Source: Pseudoalteromonas rubra (GTDB lineage: Bacteria; Pseudomonadota; Gammaproteobacteria; Enterobacterales; Alteromonadaceae). From it: a stretch of DNA of 64,000 nt. Shown here in pieces: positions 26,153-34,695 of the stretch. The translations under genes were made by a program, and so were the position numbers. How positions within the stretch are numbered: the stretch's first letter is position 1; each line of letters starts with the position of its first letter. A model generated the notes under the pieces. It saw only the letters and a list, made by a program, of their open reading frames with translations, did no database searches and was not told the origin of the DNA. The DNA lies in NCBI RefSeq assembly GCF_000238295.3, contig NZ_AHCD03000044.1, positions 868,001 to 932,000 on the forward strand. The letters are read 5' to 3'.

Positions 26153-26641
26153 TTAACTGAGCTTGCTTAACTTGGTGATAATATTATTACTGGCTTGTTC
26201 AACCAAATCGAGCACCAGTTCAAATCCGTCTCCGCCGCCATAATAAGGATCGGGCACTTCGTCATGAGGCTGTTCACCGTAGCGTAAAAACAATGCCAGT
26301 TTGTGCTGGTATTGCCCGGGGCATTTAGCGTGTAGATCGGCCAGGTTTTGCTCATCGGCGCATAGGATCAAATCAAAATACTCAAAGTCTTGTGGCTGAA
26401 CTTGCCTGGCCCTGATTGATGACAGGTTATAGCCACGCTTATGCGCTGCCGCTGCACTGCGCCTGTCAGGTGGGTTACCCTGGTGATAGGCAATGGTACC
26501 TGCAGAATCGACCTCAAGATTGAGTCCCTGTTGCGTTGCTGTGTGCTTTAATACCGCTTCCATTGTGGGAGAGCGGCAGATATTGCCCATACAGACGACT
26601 AATACTTTGGCCGGCTTAGTATCATGAAGGAAATCACTCAT
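26153..26641 (-). CDS. Low-molecular-weight protein-tyrosine phosphatase
   Basis: I place the start at the ATG with first base 26641. AAGGA lies 7 bases upstream and the resulting 162 residues match the family length; the frame open to 26707 adds a non-conserved extension. The P-loop 'VCMGNICRSP' (C-x5-R-S) holds the nucleophilic cysteine, and 'EVPDPYYGGGDGFELVLDLV' contains the general-acid aspartate in D-P-Y. These enzymes dephosphorylate tyrosines, often on polysaccharide co-polymerase kinases, or low-molecular-weight arsenate-type substrates. No tyrosine kinase is encoded nearby. It is about 96 bases downstream of hmp on the same strand. Confidence 0.88.
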   Translation of the reverse strand: MSDFLHDTKPAKVLVVCMGNICRSPTMEAVLKHTATQQGLNLEVDSAGTIAYHQGNPPDRRSAAAAHKRGYNLSSIRARQVQPQDFEYFDLILCADEQNLADLHAKCPGQYQHKLALFLRYGEQPHDEVPDPYYGGGDGFELVLDLVEQASNNIITKLSKLS

Positions 26642-26737
26642 AGAAGGGTCCTTGTACAGTTGATTAAGGGCTGCCAGATCACTGCAGCCCCAAGTGTCCT
26701 TCATCATATCAGACTTTTATGGCAATACCTGGATCAA

Positions 26738-27916
26738 TCACAGGCTCTCATGCGGGCCAAATACTTCATACAAAATCCGTGAGTTATCAACGCCCAGCGT
26801 AATCAGTTGTTGTTTAATGTCAGCCATGAAAGGCATTGGACCACACAGGTAAAACTCTCCATGCTCAAGGGGCAGTGAGGTGCTCAGCGGCGCAAGGCGC
26901 ATACGCCCTGCATGATTGTTTGCACAGACAAGGTCGTTCTCATTTTCTTCCATCCAGGTATGGATGGTGAGCATGGAGAGTGATTGAGCCGCGCTTGTCA
27001 GTTCAGCTCGAAAACTCTGTTGTGCCGGGTTGCGACACGCATGAAGGAAGCACAATGGCTGATTAAACGCTTGTTCTGCCAGTGTATGTAACATCGACAT
27101 CATGGGCGTAATACCAACCCCTGCGCTGATCAGAACTTTAGGTGAGCGGGTTTGCCTGAGCACAAAGTCCCCCGCAGGCGGCATAACGTCCAGCTCATCT
27201 CCTTCACGCAAACGATGCAGATAGCCTGAAACCAGATTATCCCGTTTGACGGAAATGCGGTAAAACTGCGAATTGGAGGTATGCGACAAAGAGTACTGAC
27301 GGATCTGCTGATGATTTTCTCCCGGGATACGACATTGAATGGCGAGGAATTGTCCTGGCTTAAAGGGCATTACAGGCCGTGCATCGAGGGGTTTTAGGTA
27401 AAAACTCTTCACCAGCTCAGATTCGCTGACAATTTTACTGATGCAAAAACGACGTGTGCCTCGCCAACCGCCATTGAGCTGTTCAGCTTGTCGATAAATG
27501 CCTTCTTCCTGCGTAATGAACAAATCGGCCAGGAACGCATAGGCTTCAGCCCAGGCTTGCTCTACCTCTGCTGTAAATTGGTGCGGGAACATCTCACGTA
27601 AAGTGGCGAGCAAATGCTCTCCAACAATGGGGTAGTGATGTGGTTGTATGCTGAGACTGGCATGTTTATGGTTGATCCGGGCAATAGCCTCAGTCAGGAC
27701 CTCAGGTTGATCCAGGTAGGTTGCATAGGCGGCCAGGGCATTGAACAGCGCAAACTGTTGTTTGCCTGAACGTTGGTTGCTGAGGTTAAAAATATCGAGC
27801 AACTCGGGATTGTGAGCGAACATACGCTGATAAAAGTGTTCTGTAACCTCAACACCAGCGTTAGCCAGTAAGGGAATTGACTGTTTAACCAGGGTAATTG
27901 TTCGTTGAGAAAGCAT
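26738..27916 (-). CDS. hmp: Flavohemoprotein (nitric oxide dioxygenase)
   Basis: 392 residues from the ATG at 27916, chosen because AGGAG lies just upstream; the frame open to 27937 adds only seven residues. The N-terminal globin has proximal His85, Tyr29 and Gln53, the residues that define flavohemoglobins. The reductase half has the FAD motif 'RQYSLSHTS' and the NAD motifs 'ISAGVGITPMMSMLH' and 'FYLCGPMPFM'. It oxidises NO to nitrate with O2 and NADH in the cytoplasm. It is third in the NorR-controlled minus-strand operon, 60 bases after nnrS. All key residues are present. Confidence 0.95.
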   Translation of the reverse strand: MLSQRTITLVKQSIPLLANAGVEVTEHFYQRMFAHNPELLDIFNLSNQRSGKQQFALFNALAAYATYLDQPEVLTEAIARINHKHASLSIQPHHYPIVGEHLLATLREMFPHQFTAEVEQAWAEAYAFLADLFITQEEGIYRQAEQLNGGWRGTRRFCISKIVSESELVKSFYLKPLDARPVMPFKPGQFLAIQCRIPGENHQQIRQYSLSHTSNSQFYRISVKRDNLVSGYLHRLREGDELDVMPPAGDFVLRQTRSPKVLISAGVGITPMMSMLHTLAEQAFNQPLCFLHACRNPAQQSFRAELTSAAQSLSMLTIHTWMEENENDLVCANNHAGRMRLAPLSTSLPLEHGEFYLCGPMPFMADIKQQLITLGVDNSRILYEVFGPHESL

Positions 27917-27976
27917 AAAAACTCCTAATGAAATCACTTTGCAGTGAAGTGGTATAGATACATAAAAATGAGAAAA

Positions 27977-29194
27977 TTAACCGCGACGTCCATCTGCGCG
28001 CTTGCGCATCAGCATGGGGCCATAGATAAAGACAAACAGCGCAAAACCGGCAGACCAAATCAGAGCACTCAGTTGCCAGGCCATATGTGGGCCTATGTGT
28101 TCGCCAAGCAGGCTTCGGATCAGTGCGCTGAGTGCGATAAGAAGGAATGCCACTGACATCAAAGGGTGTGGTGTTAAAGGGCGGGCGGTATGGCCCAGTG
28201 CTACCCGAGACATCATTGCCAGGATCATCATGCCCATACCGCCCACAGTGATCAGATGAAGGGCATCTTTGGCGTGCCAGCTACTGCTAAAGTAGGCTGC
28301 GCCGAAGCCAACCAGGCCTAAAGCCATCATTAGATAAGCCAGATACAGGGACCAGAGCAAGGGCACCGTGAATATGCGGTACTGAAACCACATGACAGCG
28401 CGTGTGAGGTGTAACAGTCCCGCCAGAATAAGCAGGTAGCCTGGCACAACTGTGAGCTGAAAAAAATGGTGCGCAAAAAAGCCGCAAATCCCAGCCACAG
28501 ACACGAGCATGAGTAGTTTATCGAGCTTTGGTGTGCGCTGCTGTTGCGGTAATCCCAAACCGCGAGAGATAAAAAATGGCACGACGCGGCCACCCAATAT
28601 GCTGATAAGCAATGTAAAACCTAACACAGCCATTTGACTAAGCAGGCCCGCCAGTTCAAAAGCGTGCTGACTGAGCATCACAATAAACACCAAGTTCAGT
28701 GTTGCCAGCATTGCCAGTACAGGCACAAACAGGTAATTTTTGCTGTTATGTACCTGAAGCACCACCCAACTAAAATGGCAGATGGCAATCAGCCAGAATG
28801 CACCTTGTAAGATGATCAGCCACAGTAGTGGCTGAGCAGCGCTGAATGCGACAATTCTGGCGCTGATCCATATCATGCAAAGCCCCAGCAAAGGCCAGCC
28901 GTTCAGTGTGCTGACGCCTGTCCAGTTCTTTGCCGCCGTAAATAGAAAACCGATTGCAATGGCGCTGGCAAAACCAAACAGCATTTCATGCGCGTGCCAA
29001 AGCGTAGCCGGGAAGGAATTAGACCAGCTAAGGTTGCCATTTAGTATGGCAAACCACAGTAGCATAGCGATACAGGCCCACAGGCTGCCAAGTAAAAACA
29101 GCGGCCTAAATGCCAGCATAAGCAAAGGAGCATGCTGAAGCTGGTACCATTTTGCCGTGTCCGACATTGGCTCTTCGAGGTTAAGCAGGGCCAT
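27977..29194 (-). CDS. nnrS: NnrS family heme/copper membrane protein
   Basis: 405 residues from ATG 29194. The start overlaps the stop of the upstream small gene (TAATG) and has GGAGGT 6 bases before it; the longer frame to 29227 lacks such a site. The protein is almost wholly hydrophobic, with about 12 predicted helices. It carries histidine-containing motifs typical of NnrS: 'FRPLFLLGSLWA', 'LWHAHEMLFGFASAIAIGFLFTA' and 'HLITVGGMGMMILAMMSR'. NnrS proteins are NorR- or NnrR-regulated and protect against nitrosative stress by limiting formation of non-heme iron-nitrosyl complexes. Its position between the NorR-controlled promoter and hmp supports that role. Confidence 0.92.
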   Translation of the reverse strand: MALLNLEEPMSDTAKWYQLQHAPLLMLAFRPLFLLGSLWACIAMLLWFAILNGNLSWSNSFPATLWHAHEMLFGFASAIAIGFLFTAAKNWTGVSTLNGWPLLGLCMIWISARIVAFSAAQPLLWLIILQGAFWLIAICHFSWVVLQVHNSKNYLFVPVLAMLATLNLVFIVMLSQHAFELAGLLSQMAVLGFTLLISILGGRVVPFFISRGLGLPQQQRTPKLDKLLMLVSVAGICGFFAHHFFQLTVVPGYLLILAGLLHLTRAVMWFQYRIFTVPLLWSLYLAYLMMALGLVGFGAAYFSSSWHAKDALHLITVGGMGMMILAMMSRVALGHTARPLTPHPLMSVAFLLIALSALIRSLLGEHIGPHMAWQLSALIWSAGFALFVFIYGPMLMRKRADGRRG

Positions 29195-29418
29195 TAGCGC
29201 ACCTCCAGTCCAAGGTTGTACTGGCACAAACAGCGTATTACGTAGCTGATTTTAAGCAGGGTTGCGAAAACAATTGTACTGACGTGCGCCGTAATTTGTG
29301 CTGACAAAGATAGATAGTGATCAAATCCATAGCTGGCAAGTACTGCAAGTAAAAAACCAGTCAGGCTGAGTATCAGGCACTGGTTGGCATAGGGAAGTGT
29401 TTGGCGATAATGTTTCAT
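29194..29418 (-). CDS. Small membrane protein, first gene of the NO-stress operon (74 aa)
   Basis: A 74-residue protein with two hydrophobic helices (about 13-32 and 40-60) and a basic N-terminus. The ribosome-binding site AAGGTAAC lies upstream of ATG 29418. Its TAA stop overlaps the nnrS start, so translation is coupled. It sits about 35 bases downstream of the predicted start site of the sigma-54 promoter at 29464-29478. I do not recognise a named family; co-regulation suggests an accessory role in the NO response. Confidence 0.7.
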   Translation of the reverse strand: MKHYRQTLPYANQCLILSLTGFLLAVLASYGFDHYLSLSAQITAHVSTIVFATLLKISYVIRCLCQYNLGLEVR

Positions 29419-29463
29419 AGTTACCTTTACATAGCAGAGTGAGTCAAACTGGTTATATAAAGG

Positions 29464-29478
29464 GCATGAAGCGTGCCA
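29464..29478 (-). promoter_or_regulatory. Sigma-54 promoter of the nnrS-hmp operon
   Basis: Read on the minus strand: TGGCACG (29478-29472), CTTC, ATGC (29467-29464). This matches TGGCACG-N4-TTGC with a single mismatch. Transcription would begin near 29452, just before the small membrane-protein gene. NorR is a sigma-54 activator and its boxes lie 55-110 bases upstream, as expected. Confidence 0.82.
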
Positions 29479-29532
29479 GATTTAATTTTCAATTAAAACA
29501 ATGGCTTGTTGATTTGTTGTTTGCCTTTGTGG

Positions 29533-29543
29533 GTCAAAATGAC
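29533..29543. promoter_or_regulatory. NorR-binding site 1
   Basis: GTCAAAATGAC matches the NorR consensus GTCA-N3-TGAC exactly. Together with site 2 it is part of a larger perfect 14-base inverted repeat: GTCAAAATGACCTA at 29533-29546 against TAGGTCATTTTGAC at 29573-29586. Confidence 0.85.
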
Positions 29544-29575
29544 CTACACTATATGGGTCTATAAAGCTCTAATAG

Positions 29576-29586
29576 GTCATTTTGAC
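29576..29586. promoter_or_regulatory. NorR-binding site 2
   Basis: GTCATTTTGAC is a second exact GTCA-N3-TGAC box, 43 bases from the first and in opposite orientation. It directly abuts the proposed TTG start of norR, so NorR binding could also repress its own gene. Confidence 0.85.
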
Positions 29587-31167
29587 TTGGATCAAAGAAC
29601 GTTATCGCATTTGCTCGGTATCAGTACCGAGTTGGCACAGCAACTTCCCCGTCTGAATGAGGGAGATGTCAGCGTGTTTAGCCACGCTTTGGTACGCGCA
29701 GTACAGGGGGTGGTCACAGCCGATGCCATCGCAGTATTACGCTGCGAGCAGGGGGTTGCTTTTCCGCTTGCATGCTCGGGGTTAGCACCTGAGGCTATGG
29801 GAAGGCGTTTTGTGATCAATGACCACCCCAGGCTAGCGGCCATAGCTAGCGCGACACTGCCTCAGGTATTTACAGCAGGGTGTGACTTGCCGGACCCTTA
29901 TGACGGACTGTTACTGGCCACCACCGGGGTTTTGCCCGTACACGCCTGTATGGGCTTTTCGCTTTATCAGGATGAACAGTTACTGGGTATGATCACCTTT
30001 GATAGCCTTACCCCCAATGCCTTTGAAGGAGTTGCATTGCCTATGTTAGCGATGTTGCAATCGCTGGTTGCGGCGCATTTTGCAACTGCGCTGAACCTGG
30101 CAACCCTCTCTGAGCGGGCCCGACATGGTATGGCGATGCTCAGAGAGATAAGCCATCAGCGCTTTACTATGGTAGGTGAGAGTGATGTGATGCAAAGGCT
30201 CAAGCAGGATATTGATTTGGTCGCTAATTCTGAATTGAGTGTGTTGATCCAGGGGGAAACCGGCACAGGCAAAGAGCTGGTGGCAAGGCGTATTCATGAG
30301 CACTCGTCACGTTGTCAGGGTCCGTTTGTACAGGTTAACTGCGCCTCTTTAAGTGAAAATCTGGCCGAGAGCGAATTTTTTGGTCACCGCAAAGGGGCGT
30401 TTACCGGTGCTGACAGACACCGCGAAGGTAAGTTTCTGGTTGCCCATGGCGGCACCTTATTTCTTGATGAAATAGGAGAGCTGCCTCTGAGTATGCAAAG
30501 TAAATTGCTGCGGGCACTGCAAAGCGGCGAAATTCAACCCGTTGGCACGGACAAGCCCCAGTATGTTGATGTGCGGATCGTTGCTGCAACCAACCGGGAC
30601 TTGCGTCAGGAAGTCGAGGAAGGCCGCTTTCGGGCCGATTTATATCATCGCCTGAGCGTCTATCCGTTGCAAGTTCCGCCTCTTAGAAGCAGAGCGCAGG
30701 ACATCGAGCCTCTGGCGGGGTTTTTTATTGAACAACTGCGTAAAAAGCTTGGTGTACGCCAGTTAGTGCTCTCTGCGCGCTTTCTCAAGCAATTAAGAGA
30801 GCATGATTGGCCTGGCAATGTACGTGAGCTGGAACATGTCCTCAGCCGTGCTGCGCTCAAAGCAAAGCATGTTGCCCGGGAGGAGGATATTGTCGAGGTT
30901 GATGTCATGCATAGTGTTCAGTGGCGTGACAATGGCACGAATGCGTTGGTAGTCGCTCAGGATAAGGGCGTTGCATCTGTGCAACTCTCCTCAGCACAAA
31001 CGCTTAAGGCAGCCACAGAAGCGTTTCAGAAGAGCCTGATCAAGGCTCGTTTACAGGCCAATGCACTCAACTGGGCTGCAACTGCGCGTGAGCTGTCGGT
31101 TGATCGGACAAACCTGGTGCGTCTGGCAAAACGTCTTGGAATAGAAACAGTCAAAAAGTTGAATTAA
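29587..31167 (+). CDS. norR: NorR, nitric-oxide-sensing sigma-54 activator
   Basis: GAF sensor domain ('GRRFVINDHPRLAAIA', 'DLPDPYDGLL', 'VHACMGFSLYQDEQLLGMITFD'), AAA+ domain with Walker A 'GETGTGKE', GAFTGA loop and Walker B 'GGTLFLDEIGE', and a Fis-type HTH at the C-terminus ('NWAATARELSVDRTNLVRLAKRLGI'). In E. coli the GAF domain holds a non-heme iron that binds NO and relieves inhibition of the ATPase. The open frame reaches back to 29506, but that stretch contains both NorR boxes. I therefore place the start at TTG 29587 (526 aa, near the usual length); TTG 29611 or ATG 29539 are alternatives. Divergent from the operon it controls. Confidence 0.92.
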   Translation: MDQRTLSHLLGISTELAQQLPRLNEGDVSVFSHALVRAVQGVVTADAIAVLRCEQGVAFPLACSGLAPEAMGRRFVINDHPRLAAIASATLPQVFTAGCDLPDPYDGLLLATTGVLPVHACMGFSLYQDEQLLGMITFDSLTPNAFEGVALPMLAMLQSLVAAHFATALNLATLSERARHGMAMLREISHQRFTMVGESDVMQRLKQDIDLVANSELSVLIQGETGTGKELVARRIHEHSSRCQGPFVQVNCASLSENLAESEFFGHRKGAFTGADRHREGKFLVAHGGTLFLDEIGELPLSMQSKLLRALQSGEIQPVGTDKPQYVDVRIVAATNRDLRQEVEEGRFRADLYHRLSVYPLQVPPLRSRAQDIEPLAGFFIEQLRKKLGVRQLVLSARFLKQLREHDWPGNVRELEHVLSRAALKAKHVAREEDIVEVDVMHSVQWRDNGTNALVVAQDKGVASVQLSSAQTLKAATEAFQKSLIKARLQANALNWAATARELSVDRTNLVRLAKRLGIETVKKLN

Positions 31168-31365
31168 TCATCTACGGGTGTTTTTAAAAATGAAGTAACA
31201 GAATAAGGACTGTTATTCGCAATGAAAATTGTTCTTACTAAGTTTATAAGTTGTTTATTTTAAAAGAATATATTAAGTAATTTATTAGTTTTAATCGGTC
31301 TTGCTAAGTTGTGATTTTGTTCTAGTTTTATAAGGCGTCTAACTATTCCTTATTGAGGGGGCCCT

Positions 31366-31836
31366 ATGCAGGGTAGCAAGCAAGTAATAGCAGCACTAAA
31401 TCAGGTTTTAACACTCGAGCTGACATCTATTAACCAGTACTTTTTGCACGCACGCATGTGGAAAAACTGGGGCATTGAAGAGCTCAATGAGAAAGCCTAT
31501 AAAAAATCCATCAAAGACATGAAGCAGGCTGATGATTTGATCGAGCGGATCTTGTTCCTCGAGGGCCTGCCAAATCTTCAACACCTGGAAAAACTTCGTA
31601 TTGGTGAGCATACCGAAGAAATGCTCAGCTGTGATATGGCGTTTGAAATGGAACAGCTTCCGGTATTACGCAGCGCCATTGAGTTGTGTGAAAAAGAGCA
31701 GGACTATGTCAGTCGTGAGCTGCTCGAAGATATTCTGGAATATGAGGAAGACTATGTTGACTGGCTGGAAACCCAGCAATTCCTCATTAAAAACTGCGGC
31801 ATAGAAAACTATCTGCAATCGCAAATTGAGGAGTAA
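31366..31836 (+). CDS. bfr: Bacterioferritin, heme-binding-type subunit with degraded ferroxidase site
   Basis: 156 residues that align without gaps to E. coli Bfr numbering. The heme ligand Met52 is kept, and Glu18, Glu94 and Glu127 are present. Three diiron positions are changed: Asp51 (for Glu), Gln54 (for His) and Tyr130 (for His). The subunit should bind inter-subunit heme but oxidise iron poorly. The next gene, 3 bases downstream, encodes a partner with the opposite pattern. Iron storage in the cytoplasm as a mixed 24-mer is the expected role. The AT-rich upstream region (31168-31365) may hold iron- or stress-responsive control, but no clear box was seen. Confidence 0.93.
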   Translation: MQGSKQVIAALNQVLTLELTSINQYFLHARMWKNWGIEELNEKAYKKSIKDMKQADDLIERILFLEGLPNLQHLEKLRIGEHTEEMLSCDMAFEMEQLPVLRSAIELCEKEQDYVSRELLEDILEYEEDYVDWLETQQFLIKNCGIENYLQSQIEE

Positions 31837-31839
31837 GAC

Positions 31840-32325
31840 ATGCAAGGTTCTCAAAAAGTAATTGATTTACTCAACAAGCAGCTAACCCTGGAATTATCGT
31901 CAATGGACCAGTATCTGGCTCATTCTAAAATGTACGAAGACTGGGGCCTGTCGAGGTTGCACCATAAGCTGGCGCATGAATACGAAGAAGAGTTGGATCA
32001 TGCAAAGCGCATTACAGAACGCATTTTATTCCTTGAAGGCACACCCGATACTGCTTCAAGGGCACCGATCAAAGTCGGTGAAAATGTACAGGAAATGCTG
32101 GAAAACGACCTGGCAGCAGAGATTACCGTTAAAGATCACCTGAAAAAGGTGATTGCGGTATGTGAAGAAGAGCAGGACTATGTATCTCGCGAGATGCTTG
32201 AAGCGCTGCTTGATGACACGGAAATGGATCATATTTACTGGCTGGAACAACATATTGGCCTGATTAAACTAATCGGCTTACCTAATTATATTCAGAGCCA
32301 GATGTCAGGCGGGGATCCTACCTGA
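31840..32325 (+). CDS. bfr: Bacterioferritin, ferroxidase-type subunit lacking the heme methionine
   Basis: 161 residues, directly after the first bfr gene. Glu18, Glu51, His54 and Glu94 match the diiron site, and the fourth-helix pair appears as Glu128...His131 after a one-residue insertion ('DTEMDHIYWLE'). Position 52 is leucine, so the subunit cannot supply a heme-ligating methionine. It should be the catalytic iron-oxidising half of a heteropolymer with the upstream subunit, as described for two-gene bacterioferritins in Neisseria and some other proteobacteria. A strong terminator follows at 32350. Confidence 0.93.
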   Translation: MQGSQKVIDLLNKQLTLELSSMDQYLAHSKMYEDWGLSRLHHKLAHEYEEELDHAKRITERILFLEGTPDTASRAPIKVGENVQEMLENDLAAEITVKDHLKKVIAVCEEEQDYVSREMLEALLDDTEMDHIYWLEQHIGLIKLIGLPNYIQSQMSGGDPT

Positions 32326-32349
32326 GCATAAGGCCACAACGCTATTTAT

Positions 32350-32372
32350 AAGGAGGCTTTGCCTCCTTTTTT
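32350..32372 (+). terminator. Rho-independent terminator after the bfr pair
   Basis: AAGGAGGC (32350-32357), loop TTT, GCCTCCTT (32361-32368), then a run of T to 32372. A textbook intrinsic terminator 25 bases after the second bfr stop. Confidence 0.9.
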
Positions 32373-32476
32373 CATGCCGATTTAAACACAGTCTTGGACT
32401 TGCCAAACGGCGTATTCGCAGGGATACTTGCCGCCATGACAACAGGTGGCTTGGTGCCCCGAAACGGAGAAGTAAA

Positions 32477-33313
32477 TTGGAGAGACAGGTCGCCTGCCTG
32501 ATTGAGGCATGTAAACAGCTGGGGTTAAGATATGAATGTATCGACCAGGAACAAAACCTGGTACGGGTGTACTTTAACCATGGCGTCGAGTACTTTGAAC
32601 TAAATAAAACCCCGTTTAACTCCGAATCCATCTACGGTATATGCCGGGATAAAATGCACTCATATCAGGCGTTTAATCAAGCTGTCGCCATGCCTGAAAC
32701 ACTTTCATTTCTCGATCCAAATGTACCAGATGAGTACAAGCACTATCTGCAATATCAAACCATGGATGAGATTGTTGAGGCCGTTGAGCGCCAGTTTGGT
32801 TACCCCGTGGTGGTGAAAAGTAACAGTGGTGCGCTGGGGATAAATGTCCATTTGTGTCACGATCAAACATCGCTTATTGCCGCCTTTACCGAGATATTTA
32901 ATGACCAGTCAAAGCATTATGATTACCTTGCGCTGGCGCAGGCGTATGTTGAGAACAAGGCCGAATATCGTCTGGTTTGCGGTTTTGGTGAACCTTTACT
33001 GGCATATAAAAGAGGGATGGCGCAGACATTTAATGTGCGCTACTGGGAAAAGAATGAAGTGGCTACGCTTGAGCAAGACGAGGCCTTGATCTCCGCTTTG
33101 TTCGAGTTTGTTAAGCCGGTGTTTGAATTGGCAAATATCGGGTTTGTTGGCTTTGATATTATTCTCGGTCAGGATGACCAATTTTATCTGATTGAGCTGA
33201 ACTCCTCCCCTAAATTCAATCACTTGATCATAGACAATCCAGAGCTTGGTCCCTCGGCGGTCGCCAGTATGTATAAAAACATGTTGCTTAAGCTAAATAA
33301 TCGCGTCGCTTGA
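32477..33313 (+). CDS. ATP-grasp family protein
   Basis: 278 residues from TTG 32477 (GGAGA upstream). ATP-grasp features are the lysine and glycine-rich loop 'GYPVVVKSNSGALGINVHLC', the 'LAQAYVENKAEYRLVCGFGEPLLAYKR' segment, and the metal-binding 'GFVGFDIILGQ...FYLIELNSSPKFNH' end (E-L-N). This resembles RimK/GshB-type carboxylate-amine ligases, but the N-terminal substrate domain is not one I can name. The frame stays open upstream to the bfr terminator without ATG, GTG or TTG, so the N-terminus may be longer with a rare start codon. It may form a unit with the cyclase gene 43 bases downstream. Confidence 0.8.
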   Translation: MERQVACLIEACKQLGLRYECIDQEQNLVRVYFNHGVEYFELNKTPFNSESIYGICRDKMHSYQAFNQAVAMPETLSFLDPNVPDEYKHYLQYQTMDEIVEAVERQFGYPVVVKSNSGALGINVHLCHDQTSLIAAFTEIFNDQSKHYDYLALAQAYVENKAEYRLVCGFGEPLLAYKRGMAQTFNVRYWEKNEVATLEQDEALISALFEFVKPVFELANIGFVGFDIILGQDDQFYLIELNSSPKFNHLIIDNPELGPSAVASMYKNMLLKLNNRVA

Positions 33314-33355
33314 GTCTAAACTGTTGGTAATCCTGTCAACGTGCCGAGCTGATTG

Positions 33356-34612
33356 ATGAAATGGTTAAAGGACATAGACAGCAGTTTTGACAAGCTGCTG
33401 ACCGATTGTTATCAAAGACGCGAAATGGAGATGGAACTCCATGTGAACAAGCTGCGTTTTTACGGCTTGATTGCTTTGTTTGTTACAGAGCTGGTGATTG
33501 GTTTATACAGTATTGGCTGGGACACGACGCTGGTGGTAGTCGATTTAGTCACCATTGCGGTGGTGATCTGCTGGTGTGGCTTGGTGGTGCGCTGGGCCAG
33601 TTCTGAAGGATATAAACCCTGGCTAAAATATGTGTCTATTCTGTTTGATTACGCGATCATTCTCGTCGTTTCCCTGGAGGTTGAGTCTTTAGACGTTTTT
33701 AAGCACTTTTTGCAAGACCTTCACCAGACCGAATTCGAACTAATGCTGGTGAGCGTACTGTTGCTATTCAATATAATGAGTGCGTTTCGTCAAGGTAAGT
33801 TGATTATCTACTATTCTACTTTGTGCTGTGTCGTCACCGGAACCTTGGTGCTGGAGCACAGCCACACTGCCAGAGCGATTGAGATCCATGAACAAGTAAT
33901 CATGATCTGTTCCGGCTTTCTTGCCTGGTCTCTGTCTAGCTATATCACCGGAACTTATACCAAATTACGCCATCGTGAGCGGCTCCTGCGCTATTTGCCT
34001 GAGCAATTGGTTAAAGCCGTTGAGCGCGGTGATATAGACATTGAGCCTGGGGGAGAGAAGCGTAATGTTACCGTATTAATGGCCGATATTCGGGGCTTCA
34101 CCCGGTTATGCGAACAGCACGATCCGGAAGTGATAACACGGCTGCTAAATCGTTATTTCTCCCGAATGAGTAGTGTGATTTTTATCCATCGAGGCATGAT
34201 AGATAAATTCATTGGTGACGCGATTATGGCCGTGTTCGGTACTCCTCAGGAGGAAGAGAACAATGCCAAAAATGCCATTGAGGCCGCCAGGGAAATGCTT
34301 GAGGCACTGGCGCTGCTAAACCAGGAGTTTATTGCAGAAGGACTGCCTGCTATTAAGATTGGCATTGGTATTCACAGTGGTGTTGCCATAGCGGGTAATG
34401 TCGGGAGCAGCAGTTGTATGGACTATACCGTAATTGGCGATACCGTGAATGTGGCTGCACGCATTGAGAGTAAAACCAAAGAATTGAAGCATCCACTGCT
34501 TATCAGCGAGCAAAGTGTTCAGCAGTCGCAGCTCACGCAACTCAAGCGGGTTGCTAAGGTGGAACTCAGTGGGCGCAGTCAGCCGATAGAGGTATACCAT
34601 TATCCCGACTAA
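33356..34612 (+). CDS. Membrane-bound class III adenylate/guanylate cyclase
   Basis: 418 residues from ATG 33356 (a TTG lies one codon earlier). An N-terminal domain of about 200 residues with five or six hydrophobic helices is followed by a short linker ('RHRERLLRYLPEQLVKAVE'). The class III catalytic domain has 'VLMADIRGFTRL' (first metal Asp), 'DKFIGDAIMAVFG' (second metal Asp) and 'DYTVIGDTVNVAARIES'. The linker and domain match bacterial adenylyl cyclases better than guanylyl cyclases, so cAMP is the likely product. The membrane domain suggests control by a membrane or redox signal. The ribosome-binding site is weak. Confidence 0.88.
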   Translation: MKWLKDIDSSFDKLLTDCYQRREMEMELHVNKLRFYGLIALFVTELVIGLYSIGWDTTLVVVDLVTIAVVICWCGLVVRWASSEGYKPWLKYVSILFDYAIILVVSLEVESLDVFKHFLQDLHQTEFELMLVSVLLLFNIMSAFRQGKLIIYYSTLCCVVTGTLVLEHSHTARAIEIHEQVIMICSGFLAWSLSSYITGTYTKLRHRERLLRYLPEQLVKAVERGDIDIEPGGEKRNVTVLMADIRGFTRLCEQHDPEVITRLLNRYFSRMSSVIFIHRGMIDKFIGDAIMAVFGTPQEEENNAKNAIEAAREMLEALALLNQEFIAEGLPAIKIGIGIHSGVAIAGNVGSSSCMDYTVIGDTVNVAARIESKTKELKHPLLISEQSVQQSQLTQLKRVAKVELSGRSQPIEVYHYPD

Positions 34613-34695
34613 AAAGATTGATAAGGTGTTGCACTAAGCAATCTTTTTGAAATAGTCTAACTTTAAATAATCAGTTACTTAACGCGCTAATTTAT

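Noticed and set aside
29506..29586. Longer norR start at TTG 29506
   Set aside because: The stretch contains both NorR boxes and would add a hydrophobic segment absent from NorR proteins.
34316..34600. 94-codon minus-strand frame inside the cyclase gene
   Set aside because: It is a shadow of the strongly conserved catalytic domain on the plus strand.
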